DNA of 64,000 nt, taken from assembly GCA_022316685.1 (NCBI GenBank), contig JAKJHU010000056.1, forward strand, positions 1,169,872 through 1,233,871, given 5' to 3'. The translations under genes were made by a program, and so were the position numbers. This DNA is from Progne subis subis. Lineage: Eukaryota > Chordata > Aves > Passeriformes > Hirundinidae. The first letter of the stretch is position 1; every line of letters starts with the position of its first letter. The notes beneath the pieces were generated by a model. The model made no database searches. It was given only the letters and a program-made list of their open reading frames with translations, and was not told the DNA's origin. Shown in pieces: positions 37,111 through 50,097 of this stretch.

Positions 37111-39660
37111 TGTGTGAGCACTAAAAGCCCTAATCCAGAGTGATAAAATGAGCACCTGTACTGACACACCAGTCCATTATGATGATACAGTGCAGTCCTC
37201 CAGGATGCACTTTGTCACCAGCCATTCCCTCCCTGCTCTTGGAAAAAGAGCAAAGGTGCCAGAGCATTGCCACTCTTGGAGGTGGTATAGTGATATCTTG
37301 TCCTTTTCCAGCCTCAAATGTGTCAAAAAGCCTCCTGAAGGAAACTGTGCTGCAGCACAAGGTTTTTGTCTGGGGCATGAAGTTGGGATTCTATAAATGA
37401 AGGTTAATTTTACTGGGTGTGGGGGTGCAAACAGAGTAAATTTGCTGCTCCCATTAATGTTGTAATGACTGTATAATGCATCCTGGAGACTATATGTAAG
37501 AGAAGCAGAAGAACGCTTCTCCTCTGGACCAGGAAATACGGCTGGTAGACCAGTAGACTTGGCCTTGACATCTGTGTCCCAAGCTCTCTGTTTTCATTTG
37601 TAGAAACCCTGGTTCGTCATAAAACTAGATCTAAACTACCATTTCTTGGGGAGAATCCTAGAATAGACCTGGCTTAGAGAGTACCCTCATGGAAAACAGT
37701 ATTTTACACACACAGACATTTAGAGCACACAGGATTTGGGAAATGACATCAGCTTGGCTTTGCCTGAGGTTTTGATGTCACTTGAAAAGCAGATTGACAT
37801 GATTTCTGCTGCACATCTGAGCTGCGTCCTGGGAAGACTCCCTGCGTGGCTTGTGTCTATTCCTGCTAAACTGGGTAGCTGGGTTGCCCTCAGTGTCTGA
37901 AGTTTTCTGTGTAATTTAGCAAAAGTTGGTTTAACTAGAGCTCCTGGCTACTTTTATGAACACAGCACTAACCTGCTCATTTCAAATCTCCTCTCAAATT
38001 CTTTGTCTTCCACTCTTAATGCCCATAGTATAGATATACTAGAGCCTGCAACAAAATCAATCCTGGGTCACACAAGCCTGGACTAGTGTTTCGTGAGTGG
38101 GAGTAACTCTGTTGTGCTTATGAAAGTCACTAAAGGAGAAGAATATTGGAATTTAAAGCATCACCCTGTAAGCTGGAGTGGGAGAGTGAGATCATACTGG
38201 TTAGTGCTGTTCAGATTAAAGAAAGAGAGGAGTAAATGTTAAGAGTTGTGTGAATTCACACCAGTGCTGTGCATTTATCATCTCCACACAGCCAAACATC
38301 ACTCAGCTCTGCATCCACATCCTTGGATGAGAGGACACGCTTTTGTTCAGAGACATTCCCTGAGCAGGGGGCTGAGCTACACGACTTTCAGAGGTTCCTT
38401 TTACCCTTAAACCCTTGGTCTCCCTGACCTTTTGGTGGGATGACTTGGCCAAGGAAATATGCTCTAGCAGAGACATTTTGTCCCTGTCCTGCCTTCTCTA
38501 TCAGTGTACAATGAGCTCAAGTCTTCAGGCTCACCTTGTTGTGTGTGGCTCAAGGTCTTCCCTCCCATTCCTAAGCCCCCAGCATTTTCTGTGGCAGAGG
38601 TCCAATTTATGACTATAAAACCTCTTTGAGATCTGAGTGAGCTTCACGTGCTAATGCAGGTGATTCCTGAAGTGATTCCTTCCTTAGAGCCTTAGAGCTG
38701 TTCTTCCAGCTGTGACCAGACTGGCTCTTCTGAAAGCCTGGAAAAGCTTCAGTCCTTTGTCACCCTCAGATGACATTTCTCATGGGAAGGTGTTTTCATA
38801 ACTGTCTCCATCATCTGAGTGGGTCGGTCCCACATGGGAGAAAGGCTGGGGCAGCCCTGCAAGCCGCTGTTTCCTGGGGCCCCACTTGTTGGGATTCTGA
38901 ACTTATTTCTCCCTGTCCTGCAGCTCTGCTCAGGTGGATTAGTAAGGCTGGCAAAGCCTCTTGAAAATGGAGAAACCTCTATTGGGGGGCATCAGAAACC
39001 AGCAGGTCTCAGGGAAGGCCTGGATTGGACAGCTGGAAACCTGTACATCCGTGTCAAGGACCAGGGAGGGGGGAGCATCCTAGAGAGAGGTTCAGAAAGA
39101 GAAACCACTCCCTGGCAATGAAGCCTAGTGCAGGACATAGAGCACTGATGCAGTAATCCATGGACTTGGCTTTTCTCTGTACATCAGGAGAGACAGTGGC
39201 TGGAGATTCCTTTGGACACCTCAATGCTGGGGTGAATTGTGGGGGAATGGATTCATATCCACTGACTGTGGTGCTCCTGCCTTTCCCCTTCTCCTCTCAG
39301 AGCTGGCAGGGAGAGATCAGGCTTATGGGTGTCATCTGTGACGACTCATCTGGGGCTTCACTCTGAGCACCTTTTGTGCAGGCGATGGAGACACCCACTT
39401 CCCACTACTCCAGTGAGGGGTGTTTGATCTCTGCAAGCCTCCTCTCCACCTCCAAGCACAGCCTGCCCAGGTTTCAGGCACAGCTCTGAGACAGCAGTTC
39501 CTTTACCTGAACCCCTTTACCCACCCCAAGCTGAGACTGACTTTTGGCATTTGATGAGTCATATAAATTTCAATTATATCCCTTTTTTCCCCTGATTTAT
39601 GCTGATTGAGCTCTCTGCACAGAGCACTAATACTGCTTTGGAGCAGATGCAGTCAATAAG
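37111..39660. other. Intergenic region between SLC22A13 copy 2 and the LIM-domain gene
   Basis: About 2.5 kb in which I recognise no gene or repeat family. It lies between the 5' end of SLC22A13 copy 2 and the 3' end of the LIM gene, so it should hold upstream regulatory sequence for the former. No ORF here resembles a known protein. Confidence 0.5.
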
Positions 39661-39734
39661 CAGCTTTATTCCTCCAGCAGATCTGACAGAGCCAGGGTTT
39701 TTTTGGCACTGGTGAGGCAGGGAGATTGTGAGAG

Positions 39735-39850
39735 TATTTTATTTTATTTTATTTTATTATTTTATTTTATTTCATTTTATTTTATTTCATTTCATTTTTT
39801 ATTTTATTTTATCATTTCATTTCATTTCATTTCATTTTGTTCTATTTTAA
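39735..39850. repeat. (TTTTA)n/(TTTCA)n microsatellite
   Basis: Imperfect pentanucleotide units TTTTA and TTTCA are repeated over about 115 bp. On the - strand it reads as overlapping AATAAA hexamers, 450-560 nt past the stop codon of the LIM-domain gene. Another AATAAA (TTTATT at 39665-39670 on +) lies just beyond. Confidence 0.9.
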
Positions 39851-40298
39851 AAGTCAATAATTTTAATACCTTTATCTTTTTTTTTTTTTACAGACAGCTG
39901 ATTAAAACATGTGAATTGATATTCTCTATGACCCTTTTTGTAGTGCACGTGTTCATGCTTTGACCCTTTTGAAGTTTCTCTTTATCTTGTTTATCATTAG
40001 TATAATTGTTAACTCCTATCACGCTTATGTTATGTAATACTTATGCAAAGGATAGTCAGGGAGGAGCAGAGTGCAGTGGCGCAGAGTGAGCAGATTTAGC
40101 AATGTCCCCACACCCCAAGACTTCAAGACACCAGGGTTCATTTCCCTCCTCAGCCCTTCTGACCTTGCAAGGTCATTTCATTTTTCTTTGCTTCTCATTC
40201 TCCAGCTGATTTCAAGAATCACTTTTGGTCCCATATAAGCTAACTTGTGCTGCAGGGAGGGCTCTGTGGGTTTTTTTAACCTTTTTTTTCTTCCCCAC

Positions 40299-43200
40299 CT
40301 ATATAAAGAACTCCTTCTCTGAAAGGTCATAATTCAACATCTCCAAGTCTTCGGAAGACAGACTGTCGTAATCTTCTTCTGCTCCTGATGTTTTTCTTCT
40401 GTTGTTCATTTTTTCAGGAGCCTCCTGGCCCATTTTGGTTGAATCAACATCAAAATGATCAAAGGCACCCTGGTTAGAGGTTTCAGAAGCGCAGCTGCTG
40501 GACGTGTATGTTAAGGGAAAATCGTCATCCTGTGTAGGGAGATGCTTTTTTGTGGAGTCTTCAGCACTGAGCCTCATTCCAAACTTTTCTTCTGCTGCCT
40601 TTGGAGCCTGGCGTTGTGAGTCCATCTGCAGCAGGAGTTCACAGCTCTGAATCCCTTCCAGGTCTCTAATATTCATCTCATCCTGCCCATCAAGAAGCGA
40701 GAGGCTGGAGGTGTCCCAGAGCTCTAGTGAAGTGTTTGTTTCAGATGAGATTTCCTGGAATAAGTCTGAATGATTTGGATCAAAAAAAGATGGAGTTTCT
40801 GCCTCTGAGTTTTGCAAATCTGAATTTGGATTTTTCTTTGCTATACTGGGGAAATCTTGTCCTCTAGAAAAGAACAAGTTACTGCCTCCCAGAAAATCCA
40901 TGTTGCTGAACTGAAACTCAGCATCCTTGGGTAACTTTTCTGAATTGCCTGTTGAAAAAAATATCCCATCCTGTGCCACTGTGTCCTGGACATCCAAACT
41001 CAGCAGGTTCTGGGTTCCTGGCAGATGAGCATCATGGTGATTCCCTTCCCTGGTGAGATTTTTGCTGTTGTCAGCTGCAGGCACAAGCTGTGGAGGAAGC
41101 TGCAGAGGGTTTGTTCCATGATTTGAGATTCCTGCACCTTCTTTCTGATTGTTCTCTGCTGGCATCAGAGGGGGCCAACAGCTGTCCTGTTGCTGCCAAA
41201 CCTGACTGTTTAAAAACACTTGGTCATGAATGTCAAGTGCAGTTCTCTCCCATTTATCATCATGTGACATGGCTGTGCTGGGAGCTGACAACAGGACATC
41301 AGTCTCCTTGCCCTCAGTAGAGCCTGAGAATCCTCCAAAGCTCTCCTGGATATGTTTAGGGAACACCTCCATCTTTCCAGGCAGCTGATCATTCTTGGGG
41401 GCATTTTGCTTTACTTGGCTGGAGGAGCTGAGGAGGCCCTGGGCCTTTTCTGTCTTGTCATCAATATTTGCTGCTTCTGAGGATGCTGCAGGTTTTTCTG
41501 GTGGATTCTGCTTCTTCTCTGAGGAGCGACCAAACAAAGTGGCAAGTGCTGATTGGTGTTTTGTGGGTTTCCTCTGGGTTGTTGTTTCTTTCCTGGGAGT
41601 TCTGCCTTTGTCTTCAGAGCCAAAAAGGGTAATGAGGGGGTTTTTCCCTAGCCTGAAACCTTTACCTGATGTGTCTCTACAGGCTTGGCTGCTTCTGGCC
41701 TCCTTGCTCTGGGCACCACTCTGTGACAGAGGCGCAGTTCTTTCCCCTGGAAGTTTCAGATCCACTTTTTCTTCACCTGCTGGATGGCCTGCAGATTTGT
41801 CCAAGGATGCATTTGGTTTGGAATATTCTGATGTCTTGGCTGATTGCTCAGAAATGTTCAAGGTGTTTTCACTAAGAACTTTCCTGGAATCCTTTGATTT
41901 GGGGTTGTTGATTTTATCATGTGAGAGGCAAGTGGCACAAGTTTCTTTCAGAGGTGTGTCTGTTGATACCAGAAAATCCTGGTCAGATGATTCAGTATCT
42001 TGTCTCCAAATACCGTCATGAGTGTTACTTTTCAGTGGGTCACACGTGTCCTGACGTTCTGTTTCTTGTAAAGAGGACACATGGTGATCATCTGTCCTGT
42101 CTGGACAACCAGGTGAAAAGACTCTGCTCTTTTCATCTTCATTTTCCTGAGATGTGTGCTCAGGACTGGGCTCTTCCAGAGACACTGACATAGTTACTGG
42201 TTTCTCTTCTTTTGTCTTCTCAAATTCTGACCCTTTGCTCTCAGTTCCAGGCAAATCACTTATGCTTGATGGCTGCATAGCTTCCCCCAAAGTTAATGAC
42301 ATCTGTTTCCCAGGGAATTCTCTGGTGTTTGAGTTTGATTTCTCATTCAACATTTCAGTGATCTCAGGTGACACACCCAGCCATCCTGGCTCCAGGGAAC
42401 CTGACGATACAGAAGAGGTCCTCAACACACCAGAGGGGGAATGGGCTTGTTCGGCTTCATTTTCAGGGGGATCAGCATCCTCAGCTATATATTTTAGCTC
42501 TGTGTTTGTGGTGTTTCTGGTTTTGGGCTCTCCTGGCACATGGATGGTCTGTGTGCTGGTCGTTCCCTCTCCAAGGTGATGCTTGGCCCCTGCACTATCT
42601 GGGGTGGCTATGATCAGTTCAGGCTTGTCCTCTGTGATTGTGCCTCCTTTGCTGGGTGTGCTCAGTGACCCACAGACCTTGTTGTGCGTCACTGGGACCT
42701 CAGTGACCCCTGAGCCCCCTGGGTACATCCTCGGAGTGGGTTTAGTGCTTTGGTGTGTGGGGTGGGGAGCAAGTGAGGCACGAGGCAGGAGTTTCACAGG
42801 CTCCAGGATGGGAGGGAGGGAGGCACAGGCAAGTCTCCTCTTCAGCTGGGCTTGACCCTGCTGGATTGCAGCCACTCGCTGGGACACCTTCCCACCCCTC
42901 TTCCCTTCAGGCACATCCCCACCCCCAGTCTCTTCTCTCTGCTCTCTGTTCTTGGGCCAGGAACACACCTGCTCTCTTTCCTTGGTGTAGGTGATTCCAG
43001 GTAAGAATCTTCCCTTCTCCACTGCTCCCTCCTGACCCCTGAGCACCGTCCTGCCTGCCCTGCTGCCTGCAGCCTGGTAGGTTGGCAGGCTCAGTGCAGG
43101 CTTTTTCAAGGAACACACTCCATTTTCAGCTTTCCCATCAACAGCCAAGGCTGGTTCTGAAGGTGGCCAGACTGTTCTGAGTTTGTTCCCTAAGAGCCCA

Positions 43201-44895
43201 GCCCTGCTGTTCCTATGCTCAGCCAGCTGCAGATCACACTGTGCATTGAAGGATGTGGGTTTCTCTCTTGTTTCAGTCTCTTTGGCCCTGTTCCAGGGCT
43301 TTGGTCCATGCTGAACATGGTGGTGCTCCAGCCTTTCCATCTCACTTCTGCTTCCAGCCCCAGCCATCAGCTTGTAGTGGACTTGGCAGTAAAACACCCC
43401 GTGGAGGGCAGCATAGTTTTGCAAGCTGGAAAACACACATTGGCACAGTTGTCAGTGTCTGTGTGGGAGGGGAGATGTAGATGGGCAGGCTTTCAGCAAA
43501 ATCATTTTTCAGTGAGGAAGGGAGGAAGGGGGTTGAAGAATGGAACCTTTCAAAAGTAGTGTTGGCTTTCTCAGAGTATGTTTGATTTTTCTTTCAAACA
43601 CCAAAACAACTTGAAAAATAGAACATTTCCTTGCTACACCTCTGGGGGCTGTAGCCCAGGTTATGTGCAATCCCTTTCTCATTTACAGGCCAGGCTTACG
43701 TACCAGCACTTCATCTCTGCCCCTGTACACACAGTGTGGACCTTGTGGGTAATAGTGCCCAGGGCTCCCACGACACAGCAACTGCAGGACTGACAGGAAG
43801 TGTCTGCAGAACTGGGGGCAACAGGATTTCAAGCAGCCTCACAGGGGGTGGCTGTCTCAGCGACAAGTCAGCATTGCGCCCTGGTGACAGGGGAGCCAAC
43901 TTCATCTTGAGCTGCATGGCCTGGAGATGTGAATGTTCCTCTATATTTTACTTTTGTAGGATTCCATGTGGAGTACTTTGTCTAGTTTTGGGCTCTTCAC
44001 GGCAAAAAAAGATATTACTGTTCTGGAAGGAATCCAGCAAAAAGCCACTGAAGTGGTGAGGAGCCTGTGTCATCCGAGGAGAGGCTGAGTGCTGGGTTAG
44101 CCATGTCCTACCAGGAGAAGGTTAGGAGGGAGAAACTCGCAGCGGTGTGTTTCTATTTTATGGGAGGTTATAGAATTGTGAGGAGATGCAAGAAAAATAA
44201 TTTTCACTGGTGGTCAGATGTTCAAAGAGGGCCTCAACTGAGACTGTGTAACCTCCAGCCTCGAAGCTATTCCTCTCCTGGAGATGTCCTGAACTCCTGC
44301 CCTCCTTGGGCCTGAGGAGGCTGGGTGGAGGCTTCCAGAGGTGCTTTCCAACCTACCTGGCTCGATGTGATGCTTGGGAACATGATTTGGTGTTGGATCA
44401 ATGGTTGGACTCAATGATCTTAGAGGCCTTTTCCAACCTTAATTACTCTATGGTTCTATGAACATAGGAGGCACCCAAATGACTCTTCCAATTAAACCCC
44501 ATATCAGTATTCCAAACTGTAAATATTTATTGTGGTTTCAGCTCACCCTTGCACCACCATCCATGCAGATTCCTGATCCACAGGTATCTGCAGGCTTGAG
44601 GTGGGCAGATCTCAGCCTCCAGTGATGGAAAAACAGATGGAATCAGGCAAACTGCCTGCCCTATTACTCATTCCCTGAGTCCTGCTCTGTCGGAATTATC
44701 CTTAGACAAATTTGATGGTAACTACTTGGGCATCCCTTAAAATTAAATGCACCTGAGTCCTACCACTCACCTCAGCTTCCTCCCGCAGACCTGGCAGCAG
44801 AAACACGAGCTGTGCACACAGACCTTGTCAGTGACCACACGCTCCATGGGGTAGACAGGCTTCAGGCAGGAGGTACACATTTCTTTCAACATGGG
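40299..44895 (-). CDS. LIM-domain protein with long low-complexity C-terminus (XIRP2/EPLIN/LIMD2-type LIM), possibly 5' partial
   Basis: Two exons are recognisable on the - strand: 44895-44771 and 43425-40299 (stop), joined in frame across a split AG|C codon. Together they rebuild one complete LIM zinc finger. Numbering from the ATG at 44892, the ligands are C6, C9, H27, C30 and C33, C36, C54, H57. The spacing and flanking residues (VYPMERVV, KLSLQNYAALHG, FYCQVHY) resemble the LIM domains of EPLIN/LIMA1, LIMD2 and XIRP2. The remaining roughly 1,020 residues are Ser/Thr/Glu/Lys-rich and probably disordered. They include two related motifs, NPLITLFGSEDKG and SALATLFGRSSEKK, and end in an acidic segment (EEDYDSLSSEDLEMLNYDLS). 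From that ATG the protein is about 1,082 aa. The first exon opens with an acceptor, so coding exons may lie further upstream. It lies downstream of XIRP1 on the same strand. I do not recognise a specific orthologue; an actin-associated role is inferred from the LIM type. Confidence 0.8.
43950..44462 (+). mobile_element. CR1 LINE 3' fragment in the LIM-gene intron
   Basis: This is a degenerate CR1 3' region ending in TTTTCCAACCTTAATTACTC followed by TATGGTTCTATGAA. It sits in the intron between the two LIM-coding exons, antisense to the gene. Confidence 0.8.
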
Positions 44896-45909
44896 CTGAA
44901 GAGGGAGAGAGTGATGTTAAATAACTGAATCATGACCACCTGGAAGTGCATCTGCAAGGTAGTTTACTGAATCTCCTGCTTGTGTTGCGTTTTCTAGTTC
45001 TCTTGCAGATCTGTTGTGAGAGCTCAGATTCTTGTCTGACTCAATTTGCCTGTCATCTTGGATGGGTCAGTGTTAATTTTCAGTCAGAACAGAAATACAG
45101 AACACCCTTGGATTTCTGATGAGAAAAAGCACATGCATTTGACTGAGAGTAAATGGTTCATTCAGTTGAACCATTTGAAAGCCTTGAGTGAGGTGAGAAA
45201 TGTTGCTCTGACTCAAAAACTCTGTGCAGTTTCTGGAATCACTGGTATCTTATGGCTGCTCACACAGACATAGTCCAAACCCTGGAAAGGCAGCTCATAT
45301 CAGCATAAAGCTTCCACAGCTCCATGGATTTGGTGGTTTACTCCACTGTGTTTACTCTCTGGATTGTGTTGTGTGACCTGATTGCCTGAACACCTCTTCA
45401 TGTGGAAAGCCCAGAGAATCTCTCTGGAATATATTACCAGCACCAGCTACATTAGTGTAGAGAGAGAGGGGAAAAAGAATCTTGGCTATCAGCCCAGCGG
45501 TAGAAATAGCTCCAGGTATTCTGCGCGATCAAGTGAGCCAGAGGATGCAGGTGGCAGTGAGGATGTCTCTGTGCACTCCTCACTGTGGTGCAAAGCAGAG
45601 GCTCAGCTTAGCTTAGAGTTAATCTGAAAATGCAGGTCTTTCCAAAGCCCCAGAAGGAGCACAGCTGGGCTCAGCCTAACTCTGGCAAGTCAGTGCTCTG
45701 AGTACTGACACTCCCTCACGTCAGGGCAATGCTGCCTCTTTGTAGGGAGCTTATTTGCCACAGTTTTGCTAGGGCTCTCTGATCCCTTTGTTTGCTTGTT
45801 TGTTTGTTTTTCCATATGTTCCTACCCTGATTTACAGTATTTTCAACTCAAAGAACAAGCAAGTTTACTTTCTGCTCTCATGTGGAGTGGCTGATGATCA
45901 GATTTTACC

Positions 45910-46110
45910 TGTGACCAGAGTAAACAAGTTGGCATCCGGAGAAGCTGTGGATGCCCCTTCCCTGGAAATGTTCAAGGCCAGATTGGATGGGGCCTGAGCA
46001 ACCTGATTCAGTGGAAAGTGTCCCTGCCCAAGGCAGGGCTTTGAAATTAGATGATCTTTAAGGTCCCTTCCAACCCAAAACATTCTCTGGCTCTGTGGTT
46101 CTATGAAACA
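45910..46110 (+). mobile_element. Short CR1 3' fragment
   Basis: About 200 bp of CR1 3' end with AGATGATCTTTAAGGTCCCT followed by TCCAACCCAAAACATTCTCT and GGTTCTATGAA. Confidence 0.8.
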
Positions 46111-47199
46111 GGAAAGATGTTTCTGTATCTCCAGAGATGAGTTGACATGAACAAGAACAAGACAGGGAACAAACAAAACCTTGTCTTTCACTTACAACAG
46201 ACGCCTGGGGAACAAATTTTTAACTTTTTAACTTTTAACTTCCATTTGTCTGAACATACCACTAAGGCCAAGTAATCTTTGTTTTCCTGTGACAACAGTT
46301 TCAAGAAGATGAGTTTAACATCTCGAGGTTTCTTTCTTCCTTCTAGAGGGAAGCATGCAAACAAAATCCCTGTCTTTCCTTCAGTCTGAAATGATCCCAT
46401 CACCCCTCTGCTCTTCCAGTCCTTTGCAGAGAGCAGACCATAGGTCTGTAAGTGAATACAGGAGTAACGGGTGTCTAAACTCCCAGTGCTCTCAGTGGAG
46501 GTCCAGTTAAGGGAATCTAAAGATTCTAAAGAATCTAAAACATCTGCCTTGAAACAGGCCCATGTAGTTGTGCAAAATCGATTTACTTGCAAGGTGAATT
46601 TCACCAATGTGACTGCAGAACTTCCTCTGATGGTGATGAGCTCTCACCCACACTCTTCTCTATGTCCTGGCAGAGAAGAGAGTAACTCAACATGTCTGTG
46701 TTATATAAGAAAAAATTCCTTTCCTTTAATCATGAGCAAAGAAGGAAGCAGAGCTGTTTAGCAAACAAGCAGGATCTCTCTCCTCTGAACTGGGAGTGAG
46801 TGTCTGAACTCCTGGAGTGTGTTTCCAGAGTGGGATAACCTTTTATAGGGGATATTGGTCTCTTTTCAATGCTCCTTGTCTGATGCATGGCAAACACTCC
46901 TGCTCTTCAGAGGTGTATTTGTCAGCCCCAGGAATAAGCCTTCCTAATGGTCTGGAAGATACAGAGGTGATTAGAAGCAACTGAATGGCACTGAGGGCAA
47001 GGAAATTATCCTAAAGCTTCTGTGAAAAGCAGTTACAGGGTGTTCCCGGAAGGATCTTCCAGCACACTGCTGATTACTGCAGTGCTGAAAGTTGCAGATG
47101 GATTATGGCTTATCAGTTGTTGCCTTTTTTGTTCCTTGTGTGAATTAAAACCTTTATATAGCAGTAGAGGTCAGCCTGATAACGCCTGTGTTATTGAGA

Positions 47200-47635
47200 A
47201 GCAGAGAAGCTGGGGTAGGGTCTGGAGTACAGGGCTTGTGAGGAGCAGCTGAGGGAGCTGGGGAGGCTCAGCCTGTAAAAAAGGAGGCTTGAGGAGCACC
47301 TTCTCACTATCTACACCTCCCTGACAGCAGGGTGCAGCCTGGGGTTTTCTCTTCTCCCAAGCAGAAAGTGATAGGACTGAAGGAAATGGCCTCAAGTTGT
47401 GCCAGGGGAGGTTTAGATTGTGTGTTAGAAAATATTTCCTCACAGAAAGGCTGCTCAGGCACTGGAACAGGCTGCCCAGGGCAGTGGTGGAGTCACCATG
47501 CCTGGAGGGATTTAAAAGAGGTGTAGATGTGGCCCTCGGAGACAGGGTTTAGTTGTGTGTTAGTAGTGCTGGGTTCATGGTTGGACTCAATGGTTTTAGA
47601 GAGCTTTCCCAACCTTAAAGATTCTGTGCTTCCGT
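47200..47635 (+). mobile_element. CR1 LINE 3' fragment
   Basis: A typical CR1 3' module with CTGGGGAGGCTCAGCCTG early, AGGCTGCCCAGGGCAGTGGT in the middle, and a degenerate tail (TTCCCAACCTTAAAGATTCT). Confidence 0.85.
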
Positions 47636-49074
47636 GGTGAGCAGGAATCTTTCAGATGGAAGACTGAGTGTCCTCAGGAGGGGCAGTGACTGACAGAGCT
47701 GGGATGGGCAGAACTTTTTGTGGGCACTTCAAATGAAGCCTGTTCTCTGTCCACTGCTGCAGAGGAAACAAACATGTAGCTGAACTTGTCCTTTGGCCCC
47801 TCAAGGAGGTCCAGTTCTGACAACACCCACTGTCCTTTGTCTCCTGGTCCGGATAATTCTCCCATCCTGCTTACTTTTGAAAATATCTACTGTGTGAGAA
47901 TACAGAGACCGACCAGGGCAAAGAACAGTGAACAATGCCATGTCTTGTACCCCAAAATCACAGAAAATCTGTGACAACTCATTAGGGATATGAAAGTTTG
48001 TATGTGCTCTGCTGGTTTATTATTGCAAAGTCTGAAGTGCTGGGAATGTGAACTGATCCTTCAGTTTGTGTTTGAGTTTCAAATCTTTGCATTTGTTTTT
48101 TCTCTCCAGCTCTTTCGGTGTCTCAAGGAGTCATGCATGGTGCTGAAATAATGCAGCATCTGTCTCCTCATCATATTTCAGTTCCTAGCTGATGGAAATA
48201 CCATGAAAGAAACACGTCTTAAATGATCTTAGCCTCATAAATGGCTCTTTGAGACATTTATAATCCTGTAAAACCAGATAAACAAACAATAAGATTGGCA
48301 TTTTTAAGCAGAGACAGTGCAGGATATTTGGGTTTATTTATGTGGAGTAATTTTCATTGCCCAAATAACCTGTTTGCTGCTTACTAAAATTGTTCCACAG
48401 CTGTCCTTCAAGAGAAATGAAACAAATGTGTGATGGAAGCTGAGATGGAAACAAACAGGGAGAAAAAAAGAGTGTTGAAAAAAGTTTGAAGATTATCTCC
48501 AGAAAACTAGCTCTCCCTTATTTTTGCAACTGGTCCTACTAAAGGAATTGAGAAGGTCCAAGTAGTTATTTTTTTCTGATTGCCTGAAAAATAGATTTTC
48601 TCAGTTTATTATGATCTGCTCTTCCAGCTCAGCCTTCAGCGTGGAACTGAAAATTATGTCCCTATTATTCTTTTGGCATGTCTTTGAAACACCTGGGGTT
48701 CTAGATGTAAATCAATGCATTCTGGTTATGTACCTCTTTTCTGGGGAGGAAGCAGAACTCCAGTGTGGTCTAGAATACCTTGAACAAGGTGCTCACAATG
48801 CAAGATGACAACTGCTATTTAAAACCTAACTATGGGCTTAGGGATATGGAGTGGTAGACTCTGAACTGTCCCTTCCTCTCCAGTGTCCTGCTCCTAATTC
48901 ATTACTGTGGGCTCTTTTTCCTCAAAGGAAAAAAAGGCAAACCTTAACTGTAACAACTTACTTCTTTTTTTTAAATGAAGTTACAGTCCCGTTCTCGGAT
49001 AAACGGATGGACTGAGCGGTGAGGTGTCTGCCTGTAGATCAATCTGAAGAGTACAGTCAGACCCACAGGCTGGT

Positions 49075-49605
49075 GGTCTAAGTCTGAGCCAGGCTGTAGG
49101 ATGCAGCTCCACAGCCTCACCTTGAGTCCTGGGGGGCAGTTTTGGTCACCACAATACAAGAAGGACATTAAACTATTAGAGAATGTCCAAGGGAGGGCAA
49201 CAAAGCTGCTGAAGGGCCTTGAGGAGAAGCCTTGTGAGGGGCAGCTGAGGACACTTGGTCTGTTCAGCCTGGAGAAGAGGGGACTGGAGGGGAGACCTCA
49301 TTGCAGTCACAACTTCCTCCCGAGGAAGAGGGGCAGATGCTCATCTCCTCTCTGTGTGACCAGTGACAGGAACTGAGGGAATGGCAGGGGATGTCAGGAA
49401 AATGTTCTTTCCCCAGAGGGTGGTTGGGCACTGGGACAGGCACCCAGGGAAGTGGTCACAGCTCCAGCCTGAGCCCAAGTGTTTGGACAATGCTCTCAGC
49501 CTCACGGTGGGATTTTTGGGGGTTTCTTGTGCAGGGCCCAGAGCTGGACTTGATGGTCCTTGAGGATCCTCTCCAACTCAGGGTGTGTTTTGATTCTGTG
49601 AGAAA
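49075..49605 (+). mobile_element. CR1 LINE 3' fragment
   Basis: CR1 3' region including [20 protein letters not shown] in translation and a GGTCCTTGAGGATCCTCTCC-type tail. It immediately precedes another CR1 copy at about 49700. Confidence 0.82.
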
Positions 49606-49699
49606 ACACCCAGTCCCTCCATGGGATCCTTGCATTCCCCCACAGCTGGAGTGAACTCCTTGCCACATACCCATCCCTGAGCTCAGTGTGAGGTGAGGC

Positions 49700-50097
49700 A
49701 CAGCAGTGAGTAAGGGAGCTGAGGTTGTTTAGCCTGGAGAAAAGCAGACTCAGAGGTGACCTTATCACTCTCTACAGCTTCATGAAAGGTGGCTGTGCTC
49801 AGGTGGGAGTTGGTCTCTTTCTCCAGGCAGCAACTGACAGAAGGAGAGGACACAGTCTTAAGGTGTGCCAAGGGAAATACAGGTTGGATATTAGGAAAAA
49901 AGTTTTTTACAGAAAGGGTGATAAAGAACTGGAACGATCTGCCCGGGGCGGTGGTGGAGTCACCATCCCTGGATGTGTTTAAAGAAAGACTGGATGTGGC
50001 ACTGGCTGCCATGGTTTAGTTGAGGTGTTAGGGCTGGGTTGGACTCGATGATCTTGGAGGTCTCTTCCAACCTAGACATTCTGTGATTCTGTGATCA
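49700..50097 (+). mobile_element. CR1 LINE 3' end, relatively well preserved
   Basis: The translated remnant includes NDLPGAVVESPSLDVFKERL, the usual CR1 3' signature. It ends in TCTTCCAACCTAGACATTCT followed by GTGATTCTGTGAT. Another CR1 3' fragment (about 49075-49605) precedes it in the same orientation, so two insertions lie nearly end to end. Confidence 0.85.

Noticed and set aside
41395..42021. 208-codon + strand frame
   Set aside because: Antisense shadow of the long LIM-gene exon.
46188..46607. 139-codon open frame on the - strand, considered as an upstream exon of the LIM gene
   Set aside because: It has no family similarity that I recognise and a repetitive Ser/Leu/Asp segment, and no clear acceptor/donor pair in frame with the LIM exon.
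47674..47865. 63-codon - strand frame with coding-like composition
   Set aside because: No conserved motif and no convincing splice donor; too short to support.
49700..50097. Possible retroviral or host coding exon (NDLPGAVVESPSLDVF…)
   Set aside because: This is the usual translated signature of the CR1 LINE 3' end, followed by the CR1 tail.
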